Below the pieces are notes generated by a model that was not told the DNA's origin, searched no databases, and worked only from the letters and a program-made list of their open reading frames with translations. From Streptomyces microflavus (GTDB lineage: Bacteria > Actinomycetota > Actinomycetes > Streptomycetales > Streptomycetaceae), in assembly GCF_014650075.1 (NCBI RefSeq), contig NZ_BMUG01000001.1, forward strand, positions 324,710 to 388,709: a stretch of 64,000 bases of DNA. Reading direction: 5' to 3'. Each line of letters begins with the position of its first letter. Position 1 is the stretch's first letter. This document shows positions 33,508 through 42,533 of this stretch, piece after piece. The position numbers and the translations under genes are program-made.

Positions 33508-36423
33508 TCAGGCCGGCTCGACCGCGCACTCCGCCGCGAACTCGCAGAGCGCCGAACGGTCCGCCCGTCCCGTCTTGCTCAGCAGGCTGGCCATGTGCTT
33601 CTCCACCGTGCGCGGCGAGATGGAGAGCCGCCGGGCGATCTGCTGGTTGCCCGGCCGCTCCGGGAGCAGCACGAACACCTCGTACTCGCGCGGGGTGACC
33701 CCGCTGGTCCGCAGCGACACCGGGATGCGGTCCCAGCCGCCCCGGTGCTGGGTGACGCTCGCCCCCGCCTGCCGCAGGGCCGCCCGGCACGCGGAGGCGA
33801 CCGGCTGCACCCCGACCCCGTAGAAGAACTCCTCGGCCCGCCGCAGCCAGGCCACCGGCTCACCCCAGCCGTCGGCGCGGGCCGCGTCCGCGACCAGCCG
33901 CAGGCCCAGGTGGCGGGCGACGGGGAAGGCGGTGGACCGGGCGTCGAAGGAGGCCACCAGACGGGCGGCCCCGGCCCGGTCGCCGGCCCGGCCCAGCAGC
34001 ACCGCGTCCGCCAGCTCCAGGAACTGCCCGTTCCAGGCGAGTTGGGCTCCGGGCGAGGCACGTACGGCCTCGAACTCGGCCCGGTCCGCCGCACCCGCCA
34101 GCACCCGCAGGAAGGGGCGCAGCCCGTAACTCCCGCTCAGATAGAAGTAGCTGGGGTGGTCCCGCTCCCAGGCCTGCACCGCGTCCAGCCCCGCCAGGGC
34201 CCGCTCCCGGTCCTCCTCCAGCAGCGCCCCGATCGCCTTGCACAGCCCCAACTGGTGGGGCACGAGCAGCGATTGCTCACCGCCCGCCCGGCGGAACGTG
34301 GCGAGCGAGCGGTCCATGTCCCGCCGCCGCCCCCGGTGCGCGGCCATCGTGGCGGCGGAGAGCAGCAGATAGCGGTGGGCGGAGAGGTTGCCGACCCGGG
34401 CACTGGCCTCCAGCGAACGGTCGATGATCTCCTGCGCCTCGTCCCAACGGGCGCACAGCACTGCGTTCATGGCGAGCAGCCCGTCCACCGTCTGGGTCAG
34501 CAGCAGCGCCCCCAGCTCCGTGGCCGCGGCCCGCGCCGACCGCAGCCGGGAGGCGTCCCCGGTCCGCATGAAGGCATTGGCGCCCAGCCGCACCAGCGCC
34601 TCCACCCGCCAGACGGGCAGGGCGTGTTCGGTGGAGAGGGAGAGCATCCGCTCCAGACAGGCATCCGCCTCGTCGAACCCCTTCTCACGCAGCAGCAGCG
34701 CCAGCAACTGCCAGGCCTGGCAGGCGACCACGGGCAGCCCCTCGGCCTCGGCGATCTCCGCGGCCTCCCGGGCCGCCGCCTCGGTCTCCGCGGGGCACCG
34801 GTGTTCCTGGCCCGGCAGCAGGGCGAGATGGGCGTCGGCGACACCGAGCGCGGCCCGGCTGCCGGGGGCGGGTTCCTGCCCGAGCAGGGTGCGGGCGGCG
34901 GCGATCTGGCGGGCCGCGTCGGCGGCCCGCTCGGCCATCACGGCCACCCAGGCGATCTTGATGTGGATCTCGCCGCGCCGGTCGGCGGCCTCGCTACGGG
35001 CGGGCACGGGAGGAAGCGTCTCGGCCAGCTCCAGCGCGCCGTCCAGATCACCGCCCTCGGCGCGGGCGACCGCCAGGGACTCGGCGATGGCGGCCCGGTC
35101 GGCGTCGGCGGCCAGGGGGCAGGCCCGCTCCAGCAGCACCACGGCCGAACCGTGGGCCCCTGAAGCGAGCATCCGTCTTCCGGCCTCCGCGAACCGCAGC
35201 GCCGCCCCCGAACGGTTGCCGGCGGCCAGGTGCAGGGAGGCGACGAGCTGCTGTCCGTCCTCGTCGAGCGGGTGGCCGGAGTGCTCCACGGCCCCGGCGG
35301 CACGGCGGGCGAGCGAGGCGCGTTCGGCGGGGGCCAGCGAGGAGATCAGGGCCTCGGCGGTCAGCGAGTGCCGGAAGGCGTACCGGTCGGGGGCGGCGCC
35401 GTCGGGGGCGATCACGCCTGCCTCGACGGCGGACCGCAGATGGGTGAAGAGGGCCCGGTCCTCGAAGCCCGTGACGGTCTGGAGCACGGAGACCGAGAAC
35501 TGGCCGCCCAGGGTGGCCGCCGCGAGTAAGAGGTCCCGGACCGGCTCGTCCAGCCGGTCGAGTCTGCGGGTCCAGCTCCGCACGATCCCCGAGGGGACCG
35601 GGCCGCCGGGATCGTCCGCCGCCACCCAGCCGCTCTCCGCCCGCCGCAACTGGCCGGTGTCGAGCAGATCCGCCAGCAGCACCTCCACCAGGTACGGGTT
35701 GCCGCCCGCGCGTTCGGCCAGCCGCTGGTGCACCACCGGGGGTATCTCCTCGGGCGCCGCCTCCAGACACGCGCCGGTCAGCGCCCGCATCTGGTCGTCG
35801 GCGAGCGGCTTCAACTCCCGGACGGTGGCGGCCTGGCGGCGCTCGGCGGACCGTACGAGGTCGAGGGCGGCCCCCGCCTCGGGGCGCAGGGTCCCCAGCA
35901 GCAGGATCGGCAGGTCGGCGAGGTTGTCGATGACGTACTCGACCACCGCGATGGTCTCCGTGTCGCTGTCGTGGAGATCTTCCAGCAGGATCGCGCAGCC
36001 GGACTCCCGGCCCAGCACCGACAGCAGCCGCAGCAGCGCCTCCGCCAGTTCCACGACGGTCTCCGGATAGCCGGGGGACGCCTCCTGGCGCCACTCGGGG
36101 ACCAGCCGGGCCAGCGCGGGATGGTAGGGCGCCAGCTCGGGGTCGGTCGGCGTGCCGGCGGCCCGGAAGCGGGAGGAGAGCGCTTCGACAAGTGGCCGGA
36201 AAGGGACGACGAGACCGGTCGACGTGGCCCGGCCGCGCAGCACGGGCATGCCGAGTCCATAGGCCCGGTAGGCGCATTCACCCACCAGCCGGGATTTCCC
36301 GATCCCCGCTTCGCCCAGGAAGAACAAGGCGCGCCCCGAACGCCGTTGCACGGCGTCCAGGGCGCTGCTCAGCAGGCCGATCTCCTCGTCCCGCCCGACG
36401 ATGACCGGCGAAGTGGCTCGCAT
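33508..36423 (-). CDS. LuxR-family large ATP-binding regulator (LAL/MalT-like)
   Basis: 971 aa from ATG 36423. N-terminal AAA ATPase (VGRDEEIGLL; P-loop FLGEAGIGKSRLV, about residue 40; LLEDLHDSD Walker B), a long TPR-like middle, and a C-terminal LuxR HTH (TPREYEVFVLL...QQIARRLSISPRTVEKHM, about 900-955). Such LAL proteins are usually pathway activators. Codon 299 (35527-35529) is a TTA Leu codon, so translation should depend on the bldA tRNA and fall late in growth. It is divergent from nothing nearby, and the LanM/precursor genes lie upstream on the same strand. CAATGCG repeats precede its start at 36464-36481. Confidence 0.9.
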   Translation of the reverse strand: MRATSPVIVGRDEEIGLLSSALDAVQRRSGRALFFLGEAGIGKSRLVGECAYRAYGLGMPVLRGRATSTGLVVPFRPLVEALSSRFRAAGTPTDPELAPYHPALARLVPEWRQEASPGYPETVVELAEALLRLLSVLGRESGCAILLEDLHDSDTETIAVVEYVIDNLADLPILLLGTLRPEAGAALDLVRSAERRQAATVRELKPLADDQMRALTGACLEAAPEEIPPVVHQRLAERAGGNPYLVEVLLADLLDTGQLRRAESGWVAADDPGGPVPSGIVRSWTRRLDRLDEPVRDLLLAAATLGGQFSVSVLQTVTGFEDRALFTHLRSAVEAGVIAPDGAAPDRYAFRHSLTAEALISSLAPAERASLARRAAGAVEHSGHPLDEDGQQLVASLHLAAGNRSGAALRFAEAGRRMLASGAHGSAVVLLERACPLAADADRAAIAESLAVARAEGGDLDGALELAETLPPVPARSEAADRRGEIHIKIAWVAVMAERAADAARQIAAARTLLGQEPAPGSRAALGVADAHLALLPGQEHRCPAETEAAAREAAEIAEAEGLPVVACQAWQLLALLLREKGFDEADACLERMLSLSTEHALPVWRVEALVRLGANAFMRTGDASRLRSARAAATELGALLLTQTVDGLLAMNAVLCARWDEAQEIIDRSLEASARVGNLSAHRYLLLSAATMAAHRGRRRDMDRSLATFRRAGGEQSLLVPHQLGLCKAIGALLEEDRERALAGLDAVQAWERDHPSYFYLSGSYGLRPFLRVLAGAADRAEFEAVRASPGAQLAWNGQFLELADAVLLGRAGDRAGAARLVASFDARSTAFPVARHLGLRLVADAARADGWGEPVAWLRRAEEFFYGVGVQPVASACRAALRQAGASVTQHRGGWDRIPVSLRTSGVTPREYEVFVLLPERPGNQQIARRLSISPRTVEKHMASLLSKTGRADRSALCEFAAECAVEPA

Positions 36424-36494
36424 GGCCGCAGGCTACTGGAGTCGTAACTCATGCGGCAGTGGCCCAATGCGCCACAATGCGGGCCCAGCAGTGG

Positions 36495-36689
36495 TTAAAG
36501 GGGAATCATGGTGGTCCACGGCAGGTCGATGGTGTTGCCCGTCTCGCCCTCCGAAGCGCTGAGGAGCCTGCTGCGCATCCCCAGCCCGCCGCCGATACCG
36601 AGGGAAATCTGCCCGGCCGGGTGGTCGTAAGCGCCCTCGTGCGCGAGCTGGCCGGATCCCTGCATCGCCGATTCGCTGATGTGCGTCAT
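36495..36689 (-). CDS. Candidate LanM substrate: 64-aa precursor peptide without cysteine
   Basis: 64 aa from ATG 36689, with GAGG five bases upstream, ending at TAA 36495. It starts MTHISESAMQGSGQLAHEG, has a Gly-rich middle (ISLGIGGGLGM) and ends DLPWTTMIPL. There are about a dozen Ser/Thr but no cysteine, so a normal lanthionine cannot form. It lies 92 nt downstream of the LanM stop on the same strand, with a TTGACC-type -35-like element in the gap, a typical place for a precursor. If modified, the product might contain only dehydroamino acids or rings made with another nucleophile. I found no Cys-containing alternative peptide next to the gene. Confidence 0.6.
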   Translation of the reverse strand: MTHISESAMQGSGQLAHEGAYDHPAGQISLGIGGGLGMRSRLLSASEGETGNTIDLPWTTMIPL

Positions 36690-36781
36690 CTCTGCCTCAT
36701 TCTCTGCTGGGGTTTCTGACGGTAGGTCAACAAATGATTCGGTACGGGTCGAAAGGCTGGAACAGGCCGCAGGCTGACGGA

Positions 36782-39700
36782 TCACGCGGCCCCTGCGGAC
36801 GGATTGAGCAACAGCGCGGAGCCGATCCGGTCGGGGAATCCCGCCCGCAGCAGTCCGTGCCCTACCCCCGAGAGGCCGGTGAGCAGCCCCGGGTGCGGTA
36901 CGTGTCCGGGGGTTCCGCAGCGCGGCCCCTCCCGGTCGGCGGCGGCCAGCAGGGTCCCGGCCCGGCGCACCCACGGGGTGCGGTCACCGGTCAGGGCGCC
37001 GTGGCCGAGCAGCTCCAGCAGCCCGAGCTCGCCGTGGCAGAGGCTGTCGTCGGCGAGCGGGGCGGAGTCCGCCAGCTCACCGGCCTGCTCCGCCAGCCAG
37101 CCGGACAGGTCGGGGTCGGCCAGCGCGTCCGGGCTGTCCGCGATCGCGAGGGCCACCCCGGCGGCCCCCTCGCACCAGGCCCGGCCCCCGGTCACCTCGA
37201 CGGCCGCCCGGCGCAGGGCCCGCAGCCCCGCCGTACGGTACTGCTCACCGCCCCCCGCCGCGGCGAAGCGCAGCAGCGCCCAGCCGATCCCCGCGGCCCC
37301 CTCCGCGAAGCCCCCGGCCACCGGGAGCGGGGCGATGGAGATCCGCTCGGCACAGCGCTCGGCACCCCGCCAGGCCTCGGCCCGGCCGGTGGTGCGGTGC
37401 ACCGCGAGCAGGGAGACCAGCCCGCCGGCCGCCCCGCCGCGCACCCCGTACCCGTCCTCGGCCGCGCTCGCCGCGCAGGCCAGCCGGGTGGCCGGGCCCG
37501 CCAGGTCGAGCACCGCACGGTCGCCGAGCAGCGAACCCACCTCGGCCAGGGCGTACGCGATGCCGCCGAGACCCGCGAAGGCCCCCGAACCCAGCACCAT
37601 GAGGTCGTCGACCCGGCCGTGCAGCGCGTCCAGCAGTCCGGGCACCGGGGCCAGCGCCTCGCGGGCCGTCTCGGCGTACCGCTCGGCGCCGGTGAGGGCG
37701 GCCAGCTGGGCGAGGAAGAGCGCGGGGCCGGTGTAGCCGCTCGCGAGGTCGGCCGCCATCGGCGCGAGCCGCCAGTAGCGCTCGCCGAGCAGCTCCAGGC
37801 CGATCCAGTTGGTGCGCTCCTTGTGCCGGTAGGCGAGGGAGACGAGCTGATCGCCCACCGACCGTGCGGCGGACAGGAGTTGCTCCGGCTCCGGGGCCGT
37901 CGCGGCCGTCCGGGCCCGTGCGCCGCCCTCCGCCCGGTGCGGCGGCTCGGACGAGGTGGACACCATGGCGGCCCGGATGATCCGTTCCTGGTCCTGGCGG
38001 TCCACCGTGTCCATGGCCCGCACCTTCTCCTCGACCCGGGCCAGCCCGGTGGGCCCCGGCGCCACCGGCACCGCGCGCCCGGTGCCGCTCCACAGGTCCG
38101 TGGAGCCGGGACGGGTCAGGAAGACCGGCACGTCACCGGCCCACAGCTCCTCGATCTCCTCGTCCTCCAGACCGGGCAGCGCGGGCACGCCCAGGGTGGG
38201 GGTGCGCAGCAGGGAGAGGACCTGGTGGCGTTCGGCCGCGTCCCGCATCAGGTCGGGGTGGGTCGACTCGTCGAGCAGCGTGGTGTAGGTCCAGGTCGGC
38301 CGGGGCACGACCCGTACCTCGTCCTGCGCGAAGTCCGTCAACAGGCCCCGCCTGCCGAGCAGTTCGTCGCGGTAGTCGCTGATGGAGGTGTAGCCGGCCC
38401 GGAAGCCCTCGCAGAGGGAGTCGGTGTACGCGGACGGATCGGCCGGAACCCCTTGCAGCCGGGGCCGGTTGGCGGACTCGGTGAACCGCGCGGAGCGCCG
38501 TACCAGCCGCATGGTGTCCCTGCCCGCGTCCGCCCAGTCGGCGGTCTCGATGGGGGAGGCGGCGGCCCGGCCGCCCCCGATGGCGGAGACGTCGAGCGCG
38601 GCCGAGTCCCCGACCAGCAGTTGGGGCAGCAGCCCCACCCGGTGCACCGAGTCGTGCAGGGCCCGGGCGGCGGGGTCGGCGGAGTGCGCCTGGGAGAGCG
38701 GCGGATGGAACAGGGTCTCCACATCCACCAGGACCGGGTGCGGCCCGCAGGCGATCAGGTTCTCCTGGTGCAGATCGGTCCCGTCCAGCAGGTGGAGCAG
38801 GGCCAGCAGCGCGCCCTGGCGCCGGTAGAAGAGATGGGTCTCCGCCGTGGACGAGCAGGGCCGCTCCTCGACGAACTCCACCCACCCGTAGTCACCCCGG
38901 TCCAGCACCCGCAGCGCCCGCAGGGACGGCGCCCCGGGCAGCGAACCGAACCATTCCACCAGGGTGTTGAAGTGCCGGTGCGCCGCGAGTGGGCGCGGCT
39001 TGTAGACGAGCCGGCTGCCGTCGGTGAACCGCAGGATCATCACCGAGCGGCCCCCGCGGTGGCTGTCGCCCGCACCGGCCTCGACCCCGGTCAGGGCCCT
39101 CGGCCCCCGCCCGGCGGCGGGCGCTCCCGGCGCGGCCCCCGGCGCCCGGTCGCCCAGCACACCGGAGGCGTCCAGCAGCTCCCGGTCGTCGGCGAGCCTG
39201 CCGAGCATCTCCGTGAGGGCGTCCGCCGCGGCCAGGCTCGTGCGGGCCAGGATGCGGGCCAGTACGGGATAGGCGGTGAGGAAGGCCGCGAGCCCGTCGC
39301 GCGCCGCCGTCAGCCGCAGGAAGTCCCGGAACCGCGCCTCGGGCCCGTCCCCGGCCAGCCGCCCCGCCCGCCGCGCCTTGTGCAGCTCCAGCACGAGCGT
39401 CCGGGCCGCGAGCCGGGCGAGCCGCCGGGTCAGATGGGACCGGAAGTCCTCCAGTACGGGGGCGAGCCCGACGGCGGTCCCGGCCCGTACGGCGTTGTTC
39501 GACGGCGAGGTCAGCAGCCGCCCGGCGGCCCGCTCGGCGAACGGGGCCACGACGAGGGCGAACCCGGTCAGCCCCGGGTGGTCCCGCTCGGCGATGACGG
39601 CCTCGGGCGGTGCGTCGGCGATGACGTCCCGGACGAAGGAGACCCAGTCGGGCTCCCCCATGGGCAGCTCCCCGACGACCCCGGGAAGCCACCAGGGGCC

Positions 39701-40075
39701 GGTACCGGCGACACTGCTGGTGGTGCCGACGGCGGTGTGCGGTCCGCCCGCGCCGGTGGTCCGGCCCGTCCCGTTCGTACGGGGCGCTCCGGGGGACCCG
39801 GCGGTGGCTGCCGGGCCGGTGGCTGTGAGGCCGGACGCGGGGGCGACCCCATCCGTCCTGGCGCTTCCGGGGGCGGCCCGGAACGTGCCGGTGAACCCGG
39901 CGGAGGCGGTGGAGGCATTCGCGCCGGTGATCGCGCCGGGCGTGTTGATGCCGGTGATCCCGGCGGGCGTGTTCGTGCCGATGCCCCCGGCCGGCCCGGT
40001 GACCCCGTCCGTGCCCGGGAGAGCGATCCGGGCAGCAGCCCCCGTACCGCCGCTGCCGATCAGTTCCTTCTCCAC
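36782..40075 (-). CDS. Class II lanthipeptide synthetase LanM
   Basis: About 1097 aa if started at GTG 40075 (GGGAGG upstream); GTG 40147 would add 24 residues. Residues about 25-110 are a low-complexity Thr/Gly/Ala stretch with repeats of GxNTPAGITG type. The DUF4135 dehydratase domain follows (about 150-680) with a kinase-like core: LVYKPRP, TDLHQENLIACG and VLVDVETLFHP. The LanC-like cyclase (about 760-1097) retains the zinc ligands in WCEGAAG and LCHGELG, although the usual WCHG reads WCEG. Both activities therefore look possible. Its neighbour precursor lacks Cys. A palindrome at 40148-40166 lies at the 5' end. Confidence 0.88.
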   Translation of the reverse strand: MEKELIGSGGTGAAARIALPGTDGVTGPAGGIGTNTPAGITGINTPGAITGANASTASAGFTGTFRAAPGSARTDGVAPASGLTATGPAATAGSPGAPRTNGTGRTTGAGGPHTAVGTTSSVAGTGPWWLPGVVGELPMGEPDWVSFVRDVIADAPPEAVIAERDHPGLTGFALVVAPFAERAAGRLLTSPSNNAVRAGTAVGLAPVLEDFRSHLTRRLARLAARTLVLELHKARRAGRLAGDGPEARFRDFLRLTAARDGLAAFLTAYPVLARILARTSLAAADALTEMLGRLADDRELLDASGVLGDRAPGAAPGAPAAGRGPRALTGVEAGAGDSHRGGRSVMILRFTDGSRLVYKPRPLAAHRHFNTLVEWFGSLPGAPSLRALRVLDRGDYGWVEFVEERPCSSTAETHLFYRRQGALLALLHLLDGTDLHQENLIACGPHPVLVDVETLFHPPLSQAHSADPAARALHDSVHRVGLLPQLLVGDSAALDVSAIGGGRAAASPIETADWADAGRDTMRLVRRSARFTESANRPRLQGVPADPSAYTDSLCEGFRAGYTSISDYRDELLGRRGLLTDFAQDEVRVVPRPTWTYTTLLDESTHPDLMRDAAERHQVLSLLRTPTLGVPALPGLEDEEIEELWAGDVPVFLTRPGSTDLWSGTGRAVPVAPGPTGLARVEEKVRAMDTVDRQDQERIIRAAMVSTSSEPPHRAEGGARARTAATAPEPEQLLSAARSVGDQLVSLAYRHKERTNWIGLELLGERYWRLAPMAADLASGYTGPALFLAQLAALTGAERYAETAREALAPVPGLLDALHGRVDDLMVLGSGAFAGLGGIAYALAEVGSLLGDRAVLDLAGPATRLACAASAAEDGYGVRGGAAGGLVSLLAVHRTTGRAEAWRGAERCAERISIAPLPVAGGFAEGAAGIGWALLRFAAAGGGEQYRTAGLRALRRAAVEVTGGRAWCEGAAGVALAIADSPDALADPDLSGWLAEQAGELADSAPLADDSLCHGELGLLELLGHGALTGDRTPWVRRAGTLLAAADREGPRCGTPGHVPHPGLLTGLSGVGHGLLRAGFPDRIGSALLLNPSAGAA
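39890..39985. repeat. In-gene repeats coding for a Thr/Gly-rich LanM N-terminus
   Basis: Near-identical units GTGATCGCGCCGGGCGTGTT and GTGATCCCGGCGGGCGTGTT follow each other (27-bp period at about 39927-39980), encoding repeated AGITG-NTP segments. This is a linker or extension rather than part of the catalytic fold. Confidence 0.55.
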
Positions 40076-40147
40076 CGCACCTCCCAGGTCGGGAGCGGCC
40101 CACCGGACCGCCCGCGACCATCCTGTCGGGGGAGGGTGCTGGGGCAC

Positions 40148-40166
40148 ATGGGGGAGTTGCCCCCAT
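40148..40166. promoter_or_regulatory. ATGGGGG-N5-CCCCCAT palindrome upstream of LanM
   Basis: Perfect 7-bp arms ATGGGGG (40148-40154) and CCCCCAT (40160-40166) with spacer AGTTG, in the gap between lanM and the LacI gene. Its form resembles the GGGA/TCCC palindromes bound by LuxR-family pathway activators; that assignment is inference. Confidence 0.5.
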
Positions 40167-40195
40167 CTTTCGTCCCCCGGCCCGCAGTTGGGGCC

Positions 40196-41272
40196 TCAGC
40201 CCACCCGGGGCGGAGCCGTCGACCCCCGGATCATCAGCTCGGCCGCGATGGTGGCGATACCGCCGGGCGGCGGGTTCTCCTTGCCCATGGCGAGCCGCCC
40301 CGCCCGCGCGCCCGCCTCGAAGAGCGGCAGCCGTACGGTCGTCAGAGCGGGTACGGCGTCCACCGAGAACGGCAGGTCGTCGAAGCCCGCCACCGAGATG
40401 TCCTGGGGGATGCGCAGCCCCTGGTCCCGCACGGCGGCGCAGGCGCCCAGCGCCACGGTGTCGTTGGCGGCGACGACGGCGGTCACGCCCGGCTCCCGGC
40501 GCAGTATTTCGAGGGTGGCCTCGTACCCGGAGCGCCGGTCGTAGGGCCCGTGCACGGTGAGCCGCTCCTCGTCCGCCGGGTCCGTGTCGAGCCCCGCGCC
40601 CCGCAGGGCCTCGCGGTGGCCCTCCAGCCGGTGCCGGGTGGTGGTGCGCTCGGGGGGCCCGGCGACGTACCCGATCCGGCGGTGGCCGAGGGCGATGAGG
40701 TGCTCGGTGAGGCGTCGGCCGCCGCCCCGGTTGTCGAAGGCGAGCGCGGCGACGAGCGCGTCCCCCTCGGGCAGCGGGGGACGCCCGCAGAAGACGATCC
40801 GGGTGCCGGCGTCGGCGAGCTTGGCCAGCTTCGCGGCCATCGCGGCCTGGTGCGCCGGGTACTCGACCGCCCCGCCGGTGAGCACGACGGCGGCGGCGCG
40901 CTGGCGCTGGAGGAGGGTGAGATAGGTGAGCTCGCGCTCGGGGGAGCCGCCGGTGTTGCAGATGACGGCCAGCTTCTCGCCGCCCGCCCGCCCGGAGCCG
41001 TCCCCGGGCCCGCCGATCTGGGTCTGCGCGGCCCCGGCCATGATCCCGAAGAAGGGGTCGGCGATGTCGTTGACCAGGATGCCGACCAGGTCCGACGTGG
41101 CGGCCGCGAGCGAGCTGGCGGGCCCGTTGAGCACGTAGTCCAGGTCGTCCACCGCGCGCAGGACCCGCTCCCGGGTCGACGCGGCGACCGGGTAGTTGCC
41201 GTTCAGCACGCGGGAGACGGTGGCCGGGGACACCCGGGCGCGAGCCGCCACGTCCGCCAGGGTGACTGTCAT
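40196..41272 (-). CDS. LacI-family transcriptional repressor
   Basis: About 358 aa from ATG 41272 behind GGAGGAC. N-terminal LacI HTH 'TLADVAARARVSPATVSRVLNG' and hinge 'ASSLAA' (about residues 3-62), then a periplasmic-binding-protein-like effector domain. It is divergent from the Gfo/DUF993/epimerase operon, with an AAAGCGCTTG operator between them, so it probably represses that operon (and itself) until a sugar-like inducer binds. Confidence 0.9.
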   Translation of the reverse strand: MTVTLADVAARARVSPATVSRVLNGNYPVAASTRERVLRAVDDLDYVLNGPASSLAAATSDLVGILVNDIADPFFGIMAGAAQTQIGGPGDGSGRAGGEKLAVICNTGGSPERELTYLTLLQRQRAAAVVLTGGAVEYPAHQAAMAAKLAKLADAGTRIVFCGRPPLPEGDALVAALAFDNRGGGRRLTEHLIALGHRRIGYVAGPPERTTTRHRLEGHREALRGAGLDTDPADEERLTVHGPYDRRSGYEATLEILRREPGVTAVVAANDTVALGACAAVRDQGLRIPQDISVAGFDDLPFSVDAVPALTTVRLPLFEAGARAGRLAMGKENPPPGGIATIAAELMIRGSTAPPRVG

Positions 41273-41345
41273 CGCTGTCCTCCGTGAGGTACCGGGCGGC
41301 CACCTCTTGTCCGGCCGCTGTCGGCAGGCTAGCGTCATCTCGTAT

Positions 41346-41357
41346 AGAAAGCGCTTG
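41346..41357. promoter_or_regulatory. LacI-type operator GAAAGCGCTTGC
   Basis: The AAGCGCTT core is a perfect palindrome with a central CG step, the hallmark of LacI/GalR operators. It sits 25 bp before the oxidoreductase start and 74 bp before the repressor start, in the only shared promoter region. Confidence 0.75.
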
Positions 41358-41381
41358 CTACGGCTGTATGGAGGGAACTTC

Positions 41382-42533
41382 GTGACACGCAGGACAGTGC
41401 GCATCGCCATGAACGGCGTCACGGGTCGCATGGGATACCGGCAGCATCTGGTGCGTTCGATCCTCGCGATCCGCGAACAGGGCGGCCTGGACCTCGGTGA
41501 CGGCGAGGTGCTCTGGCCCGAGCCCGTCCTCGTCGGCCGCCGCGCCCACGCCCTGGAGGAGCTGGCGGCCCGGCACGGCCTGACCGAGTGGTCGACGGAC
41601 CTGGACGCGGTGCTCGCGGACGACACGATCGACATCTACTTCGACGCCCAGGTCACCTCGGCCCGGGTGGAGGCGATCAAGAAGGCCATCGCGGCGGGCA
41701 AGCACATCTACACCGAGAAGCCCACGGCCACGGACGTCGAGGGCGCCCTCGACCTGGCCCGCCTCGCCCGGGACGCCGGCATCAAGCACGGCGTGGTCCA
41801 GGACAAGATATTCCTCCCGGGCCTGCTGAAGCTGAAGCGCCTGATCGACGGCGGCTTCTTCGGCGAAATCCTCTCCGTCCGCGGGGAGTTCGGCTACTGG
41901 GTCTTCGAGGGTGACTGGCAGGAGGCCCAGCGCCCCTCGTGGAACTACCGCGCGGAGGACGGCGGCGGCATCGTCGTGGACATGTTCCCGCACTGGGAGT
42001 ACGTGCTCCACGAGCTGTTCGGCCAGGTCACCTCCGTAACGGCCCATGTGCAGACGCACGTTCCGCGGCGCTGGGACGAGCACGGCAAGCCGTACGAGGC
42101 GACCGCCGACGACGCGGCGTACGGGATCTTCCAGCTGGCGGGCGGGGCGGTCGCGCAGATCAACTCCTCCTGGACGGTCCGGGTCAACCGCGACGAGCTG
42201 GTCGAGTTCCAGGTGGACGGTACGCACGGCTCCGCCGTGGCGGGCCTGCGCAACTGCCGCGTACAGCACCGGTCCGCAACCCCCAAGCCGGTCTGGAACC
42301 CGGACCTCCCGGTCACGGAACCGTTCCGCAACCAGTGGCAGGAGATCCCGGACAACCAGGAGTTCGACAACGGCTTCAAGGCGCAGTGGGAGCTGTTCCT
42401 GCGCCATGTGGCACTGGACGAGCCGTACACGTGGGACCTGCTGGCCGGCGCGCGGGGCGTCCAACTCGCCGAGCTGGGACTGAAGTCGTCGGCGGAGGGC
42501 CGCCGCTTCGAGGTCCCGGAGCTGACGCTGTGA
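41382..42533 (+). CDS. Gfo/Idh/MocA-family oxidoreductase
   Basis: About 383 aa from GTG 41382 with GGAGGG upstream. N-terminal Rossmann domain (RIAMNGVTGRMGYRQHLVRS), 'HIYTEKPTATDVEGAL' containing the family EKP motif (about residues 110-125) and a C-terminal substrate domain with 'DMFPHWEYVLHELFG' His. These NAD(P)-dependent enzymes oxidise sugars, inositols or their derivatives. First gene of a three-gene operon with GTGA/ATGA overlaps, under the divergent LacI repressor. Substrate unknown. Confidence 0.87.
   Translation: MTRRTVRIAMNGVTGRMGYRQHLVRSILAIREQGGLDLGDGEVLWPEPVLVGRRAHALEELAARHGLTEWSTDLDAVLADDTIDIYFDAQVTSARVEAIKKAIAAGKHIYTEKPTATDVEGALDLARLARDAGIKHGVVQDKIFLPGLLKLKRLIDGGFFGEILSVRGEFGYWVFEGDWQEAQRPSWNYRAEDGGGIVVDMFPHWEYVLHELFGQVTSVTAHVQTHVPRRWDEHGKPYEATADDAAYGIFQLAGGAVAQINSSWTVRVNRDELVEFQVDGTHGSAVAGLRNCRVQHRSATPKPVWNPDLPVTEPFRNQWQEIPDNQEFDNGFKAQWELFLRHVALDEPYTWDLLAGARGVQLAELGLKSSAEGRRFEVPELTL

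Noticed and set aside
28976..33823. 1615-codon + strand frame spanning LanKC and the SARP gene
   Set aside because: Low-complexity Arg/Pro/Gly translation crossing two real genes on opposite strands; no ribosome site or motif.
36734..41287. 1517-codon + strand frame opposite lanM and the LacI gene
   Set aside because: Antisense shadow; the reverse strand carries recognisable LanM and LacI domains.
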